64,000 nt of DNA. Origin: Deltaproteobacteria bacterium. Its GTDB lineage: Bacteria > Myxococcota_A > UBA9160 > UBA6930. Under the pieces are notes generated by a model. The model made no database searches. It was given only the letters and a program-made list of their open reading frames with translations, and had not been told where the DNA came from. How positions within the stretch are numbered: position 1 is the first letter of the stretch; each line of letters starts with the position of its first letter. Positions 6,934 to 15,607 of this stretch are shown piece by piece. Both the position numbers and the translations under genes were made by a program. The stretch is taken from positions 1 through 64,000 of the forward strand of contig VGRF01000014.1 of NCBI GenBank assembly GCA_016875395.1. Direction: 5' to 3'.

Positions 6934-7824
6934 TCAGTGTCGACGAAAACGCAGCAGCGCGCGGAGCCACGCGACCAGCCCGCGGCTCGGCGCTGCGCGG
7001 CCTGGACCCGAAGCGCGCGATTTCGGCGCCTTCACGGAGATAGCCGTTTTCGGGTCCGCGGCTGGAGCGCGCGACCGCGCTTGCGCGTGTTGTCGGCGCG
7101 CCCCGGATTCGCCCTGCGCGCTGGCGATCGCCGTCGCGACGTCGCTGCCGATCTCGACTGCGGTCTGCAGGAGGCGCGCTGCGAGCGTGTTGATGACGCG
7201 CGGCACTCCGCCGGATTCGGTAGCGAGCCACTCGATCTGCTGCGGATGCAGCGCGTCGGGTGCCGCGCCCGCAAGCTCGAGCCGCCGGCGGACGTAGACG
7301 CCGACTTCGCGATCGAGCATGGGCTGCTTGAGGCGCACGTGATGAAGGCCCTCGCCGAAAGCGGCCATCGCGGCGCCCTGGCGGGCTTCGTTTCCGATCG
7401 CGGCAACGACTCGCAGCGCCCCGCCCAGCGAGTCCGCGAGCTGCCGCAGGCTCCGCGACGTCTCGGGCGGAAGTGCCCCGGCGTCGTCGACTAGCAGCAC
7501 GAGTGGGCGCGCTCCTTCCTTCTTCGCGAGCCGCGCGAGCGCTGCCAGCGCGCTCTCCCCTTCGGCCTGCTCACCGGGCGCGAGTGCGAAATGCGCGAGA
7601 TCCTCGGGCGCGAGCGCCGAGTACGGCAGGAAGCGGGACCGCGCGTTCGTCAGGTCCCGTGCGAGCACGTGCAGCACCATCGTCTTGCCGAGGCCCGGCG
7701 GCCCCGTCAGGACGCTGATGCGCTTGCCCGACGCGAAGCCTTCGCGCAGCGCCGTGAGTGCAGCCTCGGTGCCGAGGCGCGGCACGTAGAAGGCGGGATC
7801 GCTCGTGACGCCGAAGGGTTCCAC
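6934..7824 (-). CDS. ExeA/GspA-type AAA ATPase
   Basis: About 296 residues. The N-terminus EPFGVTSDPAFYVPRLG is the typical ExeA/TniB-like opening (family: PFSLTPDP.F), which decides the GTG start at 7824. Walker A is TGPPGLGKTMV, Walker B LVLLVDDAGAL, and the C-terminal lid segment SGGVPRVINTLAARLL is characteristic. A low-complexity, basic tail (after ~residue 250) ends in a hydrophobic-basic RGLVAWLRALLRFRR. ExeA ATPases drive placement of type II secretion or surface assemblies across peptidoglycan, usually with an ExeB partner; none is nearby, so the partner is unknown. It lies 59 bp downstream of the decarboxylase gene and is probably co-transcribed. Confidence 0.8.
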   Translation of the reverse strand: MEPFGVTSDPAFYVPRLGTEAALTALREGFASGKRISVLTGPPGLGKTMVLHVLARDLTNARSRFLPYSALAPEDLAHFALAPGEQAEGESALAALARLAKKEGARPLVLLVDDAGALPPETSRSLRQLADSLGGALRVVAAIGNEARQGAAMAAFGEGLHHVRLKQPMLDREVGVYVRRRLELAGAAPDALHPQQIEWLATESGGVPRVINTLAARLLQTAVEIGSDVATAIASAQGESGARRQHAQARSRAPAADPKTAISVKAPKSRASGPGRAAPSRGLVAWLRALLRFRRH

Positions 7825-7883
7825 CCGCGCTGTTTCGTCTCGACGGCCCCGCGACGCGAGTGCGTACCGCTCGCGTTCCGCGC

Positions 7884-9323
7884 TCAGCCGAGCTTCGCTG
7901 CGTGCTCGCGCAGGATCTGAAGCGCCTCGTCGACCTCGCGCAGGTGCGTGCGCGCCGCGAGGATCGCCATGCGCAGCCAGCGCTCGCCGGCGATCGTGGT
8001 GGGCGAGAACGCAGCGCGGCCGTCGGCGGCGAGGGACGCGGCGAGCCGCTCGGTGCGCGCATTCCGCTCCGCCGTGCTCCCGGCGCCGCGCGGGCGAAAC
8101 AGGACCACGCTGAGATCGGGTGCGGGCCCGGTCTCGAAGGCCGTGTCTTCGCTGAGCCGCGCGTGCGCATGCTGCGCCAGTAACAACTTCTCTTCGAGCG
8201 CTGCCGCGAAGGGCCGCGTGCCGAGCAGCGCAAGCGGAAGCCAAACGCGCAGCCCACGGAACGGACGCGAGAGCTCGGGCGATGTCTCCATCGGCGAGAG
8301 CGTCACCTCGCCTCCGAGCGCATCGTGGATGTAGCTGGCCTCGAAGGAGAACGCGGAGCGCATCGCTTCGCGGTGACGCGTGAGCACGGCGCCGACGCCC
8401 CACGGCAGGAACATCCCCTTGTGCGGGTCGACGACGATCGAGTCCGCGCGCTCGATGCCGCGCAGGATCGGCGCCTTCACGAGCGCGAACATGCCGCCGT
8501 ACGCCGCGTCGACGTGGAGCCACAGCTTCTCCCGCGCCGCCAGGTCGGCGAGCGCGGGCAGCGGGTCGACCGCACCGGTGTCCGTAGTTCCGGCGGCCGC
8601 CAACAACAACCAAGGCGTGAGTCCCGCCGCGCGGTCCGCCGCCACGAGGCGCGCGAGTGCGCTCGCGTCCATCCGGAAGCGCGCGTCCATCGGCACTTCG
8701 CGCACGACGGCCTCGCCGAGGCCCGCGACGCGCAGGCCCTTCGCGAGGCTGTGGTGCGCCTGCGCGGTGGCGTACACGACGGTTCGCGAAATCTCGGCGG
8801 CGCGGATGTGCGCGTGCTCGCGCGCGGTCACGATCGCGATGAAGTTGGCGAGGCTGCCCCCCGACGTGAGGTTGCCGGCGCTCTGCGCGGGGAGACCCAA
8901 CAGCTGCGTGAGCCACGCGAGCACCGCGTTCTCGACCGCGACGGCGCCGGCGGCGACGCTGTGCCGTGCGGAGTAGAGGCCGCTCACGGCGGCGACGAAG
9001 TCCGCGAGCGCGGACTCGTAGAGATTCCCGCCCGGGATGTACGCGAAGAAGCGCCCCGACGCGGGACGCGCCGCGCCCGCCTCGACGTTGCGCTCGAGCC
9101 GCGCGAGCACGTCCGCCAGCGGCGCCGGCTCGTCTCGCACGGCGAGCTCGTCGAGTCGCGGAGCAGGCGTCTGCGGCGCTGCGGGGCCGCGCGCGATCTC
9201 GTCGATGCGCGCCTCCCCGTAGCCGAGCGCAGCATCCGCCAGCTCGCGGCGCCGCAGCGCATCCGCTTCGAGCGGCGCGCTCTCCGCTTCGAGCGCGCGC
9301 AAGCGCTCATGCAGATCGCTCAT
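7884..9323 (-). CDS. PLP-dependent group II amino-acid decarboxylase
   Basis: 479 residues in the aromatic-amino-acid/glutamate decarboxylase superfamily. Visible landmarks are RFFAYIPGGN near the N-terminus, LTSGGSLANFIA, the histidine of ATAQAHHSLAKGL that stacks on PLP, HVDAAYGG with the PLP-binding aspartate, and SIVVDPHKGMF with the Schiff-base lysine. Substrate cannot be read from sequence; aromatic amino acids, aspartate or cysteine-sulfinate are options. The ATG at 9323 overlaps the MerR stop as ATGA, so the two genes are coupled. It probably supplies an amine or a decarboxylated building block under MerR control, which is inference. Confidence 0.85.
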   Translation of the reverse strand: MSDLHERLRALEAESAPLEADALRRRELADAALGYGEARIDEIARGPAAPQTPAPRLDELAVRDEPAPLADVLARLERNVEAGAARPASGRFFAYIPGGNLYESALADFVAAVSGLYSARHSVAAGAVAVENAVLAWLTQLLGLPAQSAGNLTSGGSLANFIAIVTAREHAHIRAAEISRTVVYATAQAHHSLAKGLRVAGLGEAVVREVPMDARFRMDASALARLVAADRAAGLTPWLLLAAAGTTDTGAVDPLPALADLAAREKLWLHVDAAYGGMFALVKAPILRGIERADSIVVDPHKGMFLPWGVGAVLTRHREAMRSAFSFEASYIHDALGGEVTLSPMETSPELSRPFRGLRVWLPLALLGTRPFAAALEEKLLLAQHAHARLSEDTAFETGPAPDLSVVLFRPRGAGSTAERNARTERLAASLAADGRAAFSPTTIAGERWLRMAILAARTHLREVDEALQILREHAAKLG

Positions 9324-9721
9324 GCGAGGAGCGCCGCGCGCACCTCCAGCAGCGTCTCGCGAATGCGCTTCAGCTGCGTGGCTGGATCGCCGCCGAGCGC
9401 GAGGTCGAGCTGCGGCGCGTCGAGCGCCTTCTCCACGCCGAGCTCGCGCAGCTTCTTCTTCGCGCCCTCGATCGTGAAGCGCTCCGCGTACAGGAGCCGC
9501 TTGATCAGCTCGACGACCTCGACATCGCGCGCGCGGTAGAGGCGCTGCTTCGAGCGAGACTTCGCGGGCGCCATCCAGCGGAACTCGCTCTCCCAGTACC
9601 GCAGCACATACGGCTTGATGCCCGTGAGCTTCGCCACTTCGCCGATCCGGTAGTAACGCTTCTCGAGCGCGAGCCCGCTGCTGCTCTTCGTGGCTGCCTT
9701 GCGCGCCGACCGCTTTGCCAT
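9320..9721 (-). CDS. MerR-family regulator next to ihfA locus
   Basis: 133 residues from the ATG at 9721, preferred over an upstream ATG at 9748 because it has GGGGGCAGG just before it. The helix-turn-helix and wing are clear: YYRIGEVAKLTGIKPYVLRYWESEF, then QRLYRARDVEVVELIKRLLY. A short coiled coil follows (IEGAKKKLRELG...TQLKRIRETLLEVRAALLA). No cysteine or ligand domain is present. This MerR type conventionally follows pheST-ihfA in deltaproteobacterial genomes; here a 1.5-kb plus-strand insertion separates it. A small inverted repeat TTTCA-ttc-TGAAA at 9771-9783 lies in its upstream region and could be an operator. Confidence 0.85.
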   Translation of the reverse strand: MAKRSARKAATKSSSGLALEKRYYRIGEVAKLTGIKPYVLRYWESEFRWMAPAKSRSKQRLYRARDVEVVELIKRLLYAERFTIEGAKKKLRELGVEKALDAPQLDLALGGDPATQLKRIRETLLEVRAALLA

Positions 9722-9912
9722 CGCCTGCCCCCGTCGCGAAGGCGCCATCGTAGGCTTTCTTGCGCCGACGTTTCATTCTGAAATCGTGCCGCTCCGATGA
9801 AAAAACGCGCCAGTCGCGTTCAGGCCGCGCGCGCACGCTCCGATAACGCGAGCAGCCGAGGCGCTCGCGAGCACGGGGCTGCGCACGCCGTCGCACTGCG
9901 CAGGGGCCTGTC

Positions 9913-10335
9913 GTGCTCGATCCCTCCCGCGAGATCGACGCCGCGCTGCTCCAGCACCGCCGGCTGTTCCGCTACCTCGCGCTGTTCTCCGCCGCGACGA
10001 ACCTGCTCATGCTCGTGCCTTCGCTGTACATGCTGCAGATCTTCGATCGCGTGCTCACGAGCCGGAACGAGACGACGCTCGCGTTGCTGACGGTCCTCGC
10101 GCTCGCCTTCTTCGCGCTCGGCGGCGCCCTCGAGTGGACGCGCGGGCTGATCACGATTCGCGTGGGCGCGGCGCTCGATGCCGCGCTCGGGGCGCGCGTG
10201 TTCGACGCCGCCTTCGCGCGCGGGCTGCGCGAACGCGGCGCGAACCCGGCGCAGGCGCTCGCGGATCTCACGACGCTGCGGCAGCTCGTCTCGGGACCGG
10301 CGCTGTTCGCATTCCTCGACGCGCCTTGGCTCCCG
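9913..10335 (+). pseudogene. Type I secretion ABC permease, N-terminal fragment
   Basis: About 140 codons match the start of PrtD/HlyB-type type I secretion permease-ATPases: FSAATNLLMLVPSLYMLQIFDRVL, a VLALAFFALGGALEW membrane helix, RVFDAAFARGLRERG, and FLDAPWLPI, where the protein should continue into further membrane helices. After about 10335 the frame degenerates to Arg/Ser-rich sequence and stops at 10464. The remaining membrane helices and the whole nucleotide-binding domain are missing, so it cannot function as an exporter. The 250 bp up to the next gene contains nothing recognisable and probably marks the deletion scar. Confidence 0.75.
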
Positions 10336-10585
10336 ATCTCGCCTTCCGCCCGCTCCCCTCCGTGCGGCGCACTTGTTAGGGCGCGCGCAACGGCCTCGCG
10401 GCGAAGTGCACCTCGCGCTTCTCGGAGACGCGCGAGCGCGCGAAACACGGGTTTTGCCCAGTGATTCCACGGAGGAATCGCGCCGCTCGCGCGACGGGGT
10501 CGCTCACCGGGAATTACGCAGAGCGCGGGATTGCGCTCCAGCTGCGCCGAGCTCGTAGCGATGAGGTGCGCGAAGGAGCGAGGCG

Positions 10586-11194
10586 ATGCAGACGTTCTTG
10601 CACGTGGGCTGCGTACCGAAGCGGCGCGAGTCGACCACTCGCGGATTCGCCACGCCGGGTTGGCGCGAGCTCCGGCTCGACATCGACCCGGCCGCCGCGT
10701 CCGACATCGTCGGCTCGATGACGGACATGGCGGAAGTCGCCGACGCTTCGGTCGAGGCGCTCTTCTCGAGTCACAACCTCGAGCACCTGTTCGCGCACGA
10801 GGTGCCCGTCGCCCTCGCCGAGTTTCGCCGCGTGCTGCGGCCCGGCGGATTAGCGGTGATCACTTGCCCGGATCTGCAGTCCGTGTGCGAGCTCGTCGCA
10901 CAGGACAAGCTCACCGACTCCGCGTACGTTTCGCCCGCCGGCCCGATCGCGCCGCTCGACATCCTGTACGGACACCGCGGCGAGGTGGCGCGCGGCAAGA
11001 CGTACATGGCGCACAAGTGCGGCTTCACCGAGCGCGTGCTGGTGGGAACGCTGCAGGCCGCGGGCTTCGAGCTCGTCGTGCCGCTGCGCCGCGGAGCGCC
11101 TTACTTCGACCTGTGGGCTGTGGCGGGCGTCCCCCCGCTGCGCGCGGAGCGGCTGGTCGAGATGGCGCGCGAGCACCTGCCGGGCGCGCGCTGA
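10586..11194 (+). CDS. Class I SAM-dependent methyltransferase-like protein
   Basis: 202 residues from an ATG with an AGGAG-containing leader. The fold signatures are FLHVGCVP (the usual glycine-rich motif I is shortened), LRLDIDP (motif acidic residue for the ribose), then ALFSSHNLEHLFAHEVPVALAEFRRVLRPGGLAVITCPDL, a textbook motif III/post-III region of the UbiE/methyltransferase-11 type. Substrate unknown; such proteins near polysaccharide or secretion genes often methylate sugars or lipids. It is convergent with ihfA (6 bp between stops), on the strand opposite to the housekeeping operon, consistent with insertion. Confidence 0.75.
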   Translation: MQTFLHVGCVPKRRESTTRGFATPGWRELRLDIDPAAASDIVGSMTDMAEVADASVEALFSSHNLEHLFAHEVPVALAEFRRVLRPGGLAVITCPDLQSVCELVAQDKLTDSAYVSPAGPIAPLDILYGHRGEVARGKTYMAHKCGFTERVLVGTLQAAGFELVVPLRRGAPYFDLWAVAGVPPLRAERLVEMAREHLPGAR

Positions 11195-11200
11195 CCTCGC

Positions 11201-11509
11201 TCAGTCGTCGAGCGCGTCGTCGGTGCCGGGCTCCTCGCCATTGAGGATGTTCTTCAGCACGAGGCTCGGCTTGAACGTGAGCACGCGCCGCGCTGCGAGC
11301 CGGATCTCCTCGCCCGTCTGCGGGTTGCGGCCCTTGCGCGCGTTCTTCTCGCGCACGACGAAGTTGCCGAAGCCGGAGATCTTCACCTTCTCGCCGTCGG
11401 CGAGCGTGTCCTTGATGATGTCTAACACGCGCTCCACCAGCTCGGCGGACTCCTTCTTCGAGAAGCCCACCCGCTCGTAGATTTGCTCGACGATCTCGGC
11501 CTTCGTCAT
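11201..11509 (-). CDS. ihfA: Integration host factor alpha subunit
   Basis: 102 residues of the HU/IHF fold: MTKAEIVEQIYERVGFSKKE, SGFGNFVVREK, and the DNA-intercalating beta-arm RKGRNPQTGEEI with its proline, followed by LTFKPSLVLK. It bends DNA and supports site-specific recombination, replication and transcription. It lies immediately downstream of pheT, as in gamma- and deltaproteobacteria (alpha-type assignment rests on this location plus sequence). A local IHF source is notable since tyrosine integrases such as the one nearby commonly need it. C-terminal tail is acidic (DDALDD). Confidence 0.92.
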   Translation of the reverse strand: MTKAEIVEQIYERVGFSKKESAELVERVLDIIKDTLADGEKVKISGFGNFVVREKNARKGRNPQTGEEIRLAARRVLTFKPSLVLKNILNGEEPGTDDALDD

Positions 11510-11553
11510 GGCTCTCTCCTATCCATCTGGACTTCGCTCGGCTGCGCTTGCGG

Positions 11554-13947
11554 CTAACGAAGCTCGGCTCCGAGCTCTTGCTTCAGCGCGTTCACCACGC
11601 GCTCCATGGTCTTCGCGATTTCCTGCTCGGTGAGCGTTCGATCCGTGCGCTGGAAGACGAGGCGAAACGCGAGGCTCAGCTTGCCCTCCGGCACGCCCTT
11701 CCCTTCGTATCGATCGAACACCGTGACCGACGTGAGCGAGGCTCCCGCGAGGCGCCGGATCGTCGCGATCACGCTGCCCGCCGCCGTGTCGCGACCTAAC
11801 AAGAGCGCGATGTCGCGCACCACGCGCGGGTGCTTCGAGACTTCCCGGTACTTCGGCGGCTCCGCCTTCGCGCCGTCGAGAGCCTCGACGTCCGCGACCA
11901 CGAGCGCGCACGGCGTGGCGATCTCGAACGCGGCAGCGACCTCGGGGTGAAGCTCTCCGACGCGCACGACGGACTTGCCCGCGACGCTGAAGCTCCCCGC
12001 AGCGCCCGGGTGCAGGAACGGCTCGCACTCGCCGGCCGAGAACGAGACGGCGTGACCGAGATCGGCGAGCAGCCGCTCCGCGATCGCCTTCGCCTGGAAG
12101 AACGGCGGCGTCTCCGCGCGGTCCCACACGCCGGCATCGCCTGCGGTGATGAGCGCGACCGCCTCGAGCGGCTCGCTCGGAAGCTCGCCGGGCGGGCCCT
12201 TGCGAAACACGCGCCAGATCTCGAACACGCGCAGCCCGCTCGCCTGGCGCGCGAGGTTCGCGCGCGCGATGCGGAGCACGGTGCCGGTGAGCTGCGTGCG
12301 GAGCGTGTCGTCGCTCGCGTGAATCGGGTTCGCGATGCGCACGCACGCACGGCGCGGATCGTTCGGCGCGAGGCGCAGGGCATCGTGCTCCGCAGCATCG
12401 ACGCCGACGAACGTCATCAGCTCGGTCAGCCCCGACGCGACCAGGCTCGCGCGCGCGGCGTCGAGCGTCGCGCGGCGCGGCGGCAGCGTGGTGCCTTCGA
12501 GCGCGGCCGGCGGCAACGTCGCGGGAATCGCGTCGTAGCCGTGAATGCGCGCGATCTCCTCGATCAGGTCCTCGGGGATCGCGAGATCGCCGCGGTAGCG
12601 CGGGAGCTTGCAGCGCAGGAGCGCGCCCGCGGGCTCTGCAGCGACGTCGACGCGCGCGAGCAGCGCGATCATCTCGCTCGCCGAGAGCTGCGTGCCGAGC
12701 AAGCGATTCGCGCGCGCAGGATCGAGGCTGATCTCGCTCGCGCGCCGCACGGGTTCGCCGAGCGCCTCGACCACGCCCGGCGCGACGCTTCCGCCCGCGA
12801 GCTCCGCGAGCAGCAGGGCCGCGCGATCCGCCGCGCGCGCCTGACCGTCGGGGTCGACGCCGCGCTCGAAGCGGTAGCTCGCCTCGCTGTGCAGCCCGAG
12901 CCGGCGCGCGGTCTTGCGCACGCGCCTCGGGTCGAAGTGCGCGCTCTCGAGCAGCACGTTCGTGGTGCCCTCGTGAACCTCGCTCTCGGCGCCGCCCATC
13001 ACGCCGGCGAGCGCGATCGCGCCCGAGTCGTCAGCGATCGCGAGATCGCCCGCTTCGAGCGTGCGGTCCTGGCCGTCGAGCGTGCGCAGCTTCTCGCCCG
13101 CCTTGGCCGCGCGCACGCGCACCGTGCCGCGCACGCGATCGAGATCGAACGCGTGCAGCGGCTGGCCGAGCTCGAGCATCACGAGGTTCGTCACGTCGAC
13201 GACGTTGTTGACGCTGCGCACCCCTGCGGCTTCGAGCTTGTCGACGACCCACTTGGGCGACGGCGCCACGCGCACGCCGCGCACGACGCGGGCCGCGTAA
13301 CGCGAGCAGCCCGCGCGATCTTCGATCGCGACGCGCACGTGCTTCGCCGCGGCGTCGCCCGACTCGCGTGGCGCGAGCTGCGGGAAGCGGAGCTCGCCGC
13401 CGAACAGCGCGCGCACCTCGCGCGCGATGCCGAGCATCGAGGCCCAGTCGCCGCGGTTCGGCGTGAGCTCGAAGTCGAGCACCGTGTCGCCCGTCCGTAA
13501 CACCTCGGGCAGTGGCCTCCCGACGGGTGCGCTGGCGTCGAGCACGAGAATCCCGTCGTGGCTCTCCCCGAGGCCCAGCTCGCGCGCAGAGCAGATCATC
13601 CCGTTCGAGACGACGCCGCGGATCTTCGACTTCTTGATGCGCAGGCCGCCGGGGAGATCCACGCCCACGAGCGCGACCGCCACTCGCTGCCCCGCCGCGA
13701 CGTTCGGCGCGCCGCACACGATCTCGAGCGGCTCGCCCTCGCCGACGTCGACGCGACAGAGCGAGAGCTTGTCCGCATCGGGGTGCTTCTCGCGCGCCAC
13801 GACGTGGCCGACGCGCACGCCCGAGAGATCGGGCCCCGTGCGCTCCACGCCCTCGATCTCGATGCCCGCGGTCGTGAGGCGCTCGCACAGCGCCTCCACT
13901 GGAGGAAGTCCGATCCACTCCTCGAGCCAGCTCACTGCGACGCGCAT
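11554..13947 (-). CDS. pheT: Phenylalanyl-tRNA synthetase beta chain
   Basis: 797 residues, normal for bacterial PheT. The order is an N-terminal B1 region (MRVAVSWLEEWIG), the EMAP/OB-like tRNA-binding domain (VGHVVAREKHPDADKLSLCRVDVG), the B3/B4 editing region, B5 (AANRLLGTQLS), a class II-like core and the C-terminal anticodon-binding FDX-ACB domain (EVSKHPRVVRDIALLL ... FRLVFQRTDRTLTEQEI). Pairs with PheS to form the alpha2beta2 enzyme that charges tRNA-Phe. Start ATG at 13947 overlaps the pheS stop by one base (TGATG), ensuring balanced synthesis. Confidence 0.97.
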   Translation of the reverse strand: MRVAVSWLEEWIGLPPVEALCERLTTAGIEIEGVERTGPDLSGVRVGHVVAREKHPDADKLSLCRVDVGEGEPLEIVCGAPNVAAGQRVAVALVGVDLPGGLRIKKSKIRGVVSNGMICSARELGLGESHDGILVLDASAPVGRPLPEVLRTGDTVLDFELTPNRGDWASMLGIAREVRALFGGELRFPQLAPRESGDAAAKHVRVAIEDRAGCSRYAARVVRGVRVAPSPKWVVDKLEAAGVRSVNNVVDVTNLVMLELGQPLHAFDLDRVRGTVRVRAAKAGEKLRTLDGQDRTLEAGDLAIADDSGAIALAGVMGGAESEVHEGTTNVLLESAHFDPRRVRKTARRLGLHSEASYRFERGVDPDGQARAADRAALLLAELAGGSVAPGVVEALGEPVRRASEISLDPARANRLLGTQLSASEMIALLARVDVAAEPAGALLRCKLPRYRGDLAIPEDLIEEIARIHGYDAIPATLPPAALEGTTLPPRRATLDAARASLVASGLTELMTFVGVDAAEHDALRLAPNDPRRACVRIANPIHASDDTLRTQLTGTVLRIARANLARQASGLRVFEIWRVFRKGPPGELPSEPLEAVALITAGDAGVWDRAETPPFFQAKAIAERLLADLGHAVSFSAGECEPFLHPGAAGSFSVAGKSVVRVGELHPEVAAAFEIATPCALVVADVEALDGAKAEPPKYREVSKHPRVVRDIALLLGRDTAAGSVIATIRRLAGASLTSVTVFDRYEGKGVPEGKLSLAFRLVFQRTDRTLTEQEIAKTMERVVNALKQELGAELR

Positions 13948-14936
13948 CAGAACTGCTCCAGCACGCGCACGTCGCCATCGAACATGAGCTGGATGTTCGG
14001 AATGCCGAAGCGATCCATCGCCACGCGATCGAAGCCCATGCCGAACGCGAAGCCCTGATGCTGGTCGGGATCGATGCCGCAGTTGCGCAGCACGGTCGGA
14101 TGGATCATTCCGCAGCCGCCCCACTCGAGCCAACGATCGCCCCAGCGAAAGTCCATCTCGGCGCTCGGCTCGGTGAAGGGAAAGAAGTGCGCACGGAAGC
14201 GCAGCTCGGTGTTCGCCCCGAACACGTGGCGGGCGAAGGCGTAGAGCGTGCCCTTGAGGTCGCCGAACGTGACGTTCGGGCCGACACAGATGCCCTCGAT
14301 CTGATGGAACATCGGGTAGTGCGTGGCGTCGAGGTCGTGGCGATAGACGCGGCCCGTCGTGATCAGGCGGAAGGGCGGCTTGCGCCCCGTCATGCCGCGG
14401 ATCTGGACGTTCGAGGTCTGCGTCCGTAACAAGTGGCCGCCGTCGACGAAGAACGTGTCTTGCGTGTCGCGCGCGGGGTGGTCCTCGGGGAAGTTGAGCG
14501 CGCCGAAGTTGTTCCAGTCGGTCTCGACCTCGGGGCCGTCTTCGAGCGAGTAGCCGAGGCCCGCGAAGAAGCGCTGCATCTCCAGCTCGATGCGGCTCAC
14601 GGGGTGCATGTGCCCGCGCGGCGCGCCGGCGCTCGGCAGCGTCACGTCGAGGCGATGCTGCGCGAGCGCCGCGGCCTGCTGCGCGCCGCGCAGCTGCGCC
14701 TCGCGCGCGTCGGCCCACGCCTCGATGCGCGCCTTCGCCGCGTTCGCCGCGGCGCCGAGCGCCGCGCGCTCCTCGGGCGCGAGCGAGCCGAGCGTGCGCA
14801 GGACGCCCGACACGCTGCCCTTCTTGCCGAGGAAGCGCGCGCGCAGCTCGACGAGCTCCTGCGGCGTGCGGGCGTCCGCGAGCACGGGCTCCGCCTCGCG
14901 CAGGATCTCGGCTAGCTCGCTCGCGGCGCTCGGCAT
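13947..14936 (-). CDS. pheS: Phenylalanyl-tRNA synthetase alpha chain
   Basis: 329 residues. An N-terminal coiled-coil tRNA-binding arm (~1-85) precedes the class II catalytic core with motif 2 (ITTGRVYRHDLDATHYPMFH), FTEPSAEMDF, and motif 3 (GFAFGMGFDRVAMDRFGI). It contains the Phe/ATP active site of PheRS. The gene follows rplT by a short gap and overlaps pheT by one base, in the standard thrS-infC-rpmI-rplT-pheS-pheT translation operon. Confidence 0.97.
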   Translation of the reverse strand: MPSAASELAEILREAEPVLADARTPQELVELRARFLGKKGSVSGVLRTLGSLAPEERAALGAAANAAKARIEAWADAREAQLRGAQQAAALAQHRLDVTLPSAGAPRGHMHPVSRIELEMQRFFAGLGYSLEDGPEVETDWNNFGALNFPEDHPARDTQDTFFVDGGHLLRTQTSNVQIRGMTGRKPPFRLITTGRVYRHDLDATHYPMFHQIEGICVGPNVTFGDLKGTLYAFARHVFGANTELRFRAHFFPFTEPSAEMDFRWGDRWLEWGGCGMIHPTVLRNCGIDPDQHQGFAFGMGFDRVAMDRFGIPNIQLMFDGDVRVLEQF

Positions 14937-14952
14937 CTCGTGCGCCCGTTGG

Positions 14953-15306
14953 TTAGGCGCTCGCGCCGGCCGCTTTGGCGAGCCCCGCGAACGCCGCAGG
15001 GTCCGCCACCGCGAGGTCGGCGAGGTTCTTGCGGTCGAGCTCGATGCCAGCCTTCGCGAGGCCGGCGATCAGGCGGCTGTAGGAGAGGCCGTGCTCGCGC
15101 GCGGCGGCGTTGATGCGCGCGATCCAGAGCTTGCGGAACTCGCGCTTGCGCTGCTTGCGGTCGCGGTAGGCGTACTTCTGCGCGCGCTCGACGGTCTCGC
15201 GCGCTCGCTTGATCAGCTTGCTGCGCGCGCCGTAATAACCTTCGGCGGCGTCGAGAATCTTCTTGTGGCGGCGGTGTTTGGTGACGCCGCGTTTGACACG
15301 GGACAT
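14953..15306 (-). CDS. rplT: Ribosomal protein bL20
   Basis: 117 residues, full length. Recognised by [33 protein letters not shown], the long basic helix [20 protein letters not shown] and [16 protein letters not shown]. It binds 23S rRNA early in 50S assembly and, in bacteria where tested, represses its own operon with L35. Its TAA stop lies within TAACC just upstream of pheS. Confidence 0.97.
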   Translation of the reverse strand: MSRVKRGVTKHRRHKKILDAAEGYYGARSKLIKRARETVERAQKYAYRDRKQRKREFRKLWIARINAAAREHGLSYSRLIAGLAKAGIELDRKNLADLAVADPAAFAGLAKAAGASA

Positions 15307-15375
15307 GACGTTCTCCTCGAATCGTGAATGCGGTGCGGTGGCGCGGTTCCTTCCCGCGCTCGAGCCGCGCCCGCT

Positions 15376-15573
15376 CTAGAGGTACGGGATCAGCTGGTCG
15401 ACCTTCTTCGCGTCGCCCGGCGCCAAGATGCCTTTGTTGCGGAGCTGGCGTTTCCGCTTGCTCGACTTCTTGGTCAGGATGTGGCGCTTGTTGCGCTTCT
15501 GGTACGTGAGCTTGCCGCTCGCCGTCCGCTTGATGCGCTTCTGCGCGCCCTTGTGCGATTTCATCTTCGGCAT
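15376..15573 (-). CDS. rpmI: Ribosomal protein bL35
   Basis: 65 residues with the typical MPKMKSHKGAQKRIKRTASG start, a HILTKKS loop and a C-terminal DAKKVDQLIPYL. Small basic 50S protein co-operonic with infC and rplT. Spacing to rplT is 69 bp and to infC 34 bp. Confidence 0.97.
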   Translation of the reverse strand: MPKMKSHKGAQKRIKRTASGKLTYQKRNKRHILTKKSSKRKRQLRNKGILAPGDAKKVDQLIPYL

Positions 15574-15607
15574 CGGAACTCCTCGGAGCGTGGTTCGCCA
15601 CGCACGA

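Noticed and set aside
8325-9539. Long plus-strand frame antisense to the PLP decarboxylase and MerR
   Set aside because: Such frames arise opposite GC-rich genes; His/Arg/Glu-rich composition and no family motifs. The same applies to the antisense frames opposite dnaE, thrS, pheT, icmF, scpA and ftsH.
10371-10585. Integron attC-like core (GTTAGG) in the scar after the exporter fragment
   Set aside because: No paired R''/L'' arms or imperfect hairpin, no integron integrase, and the same word recurs inside conserved coding genes.
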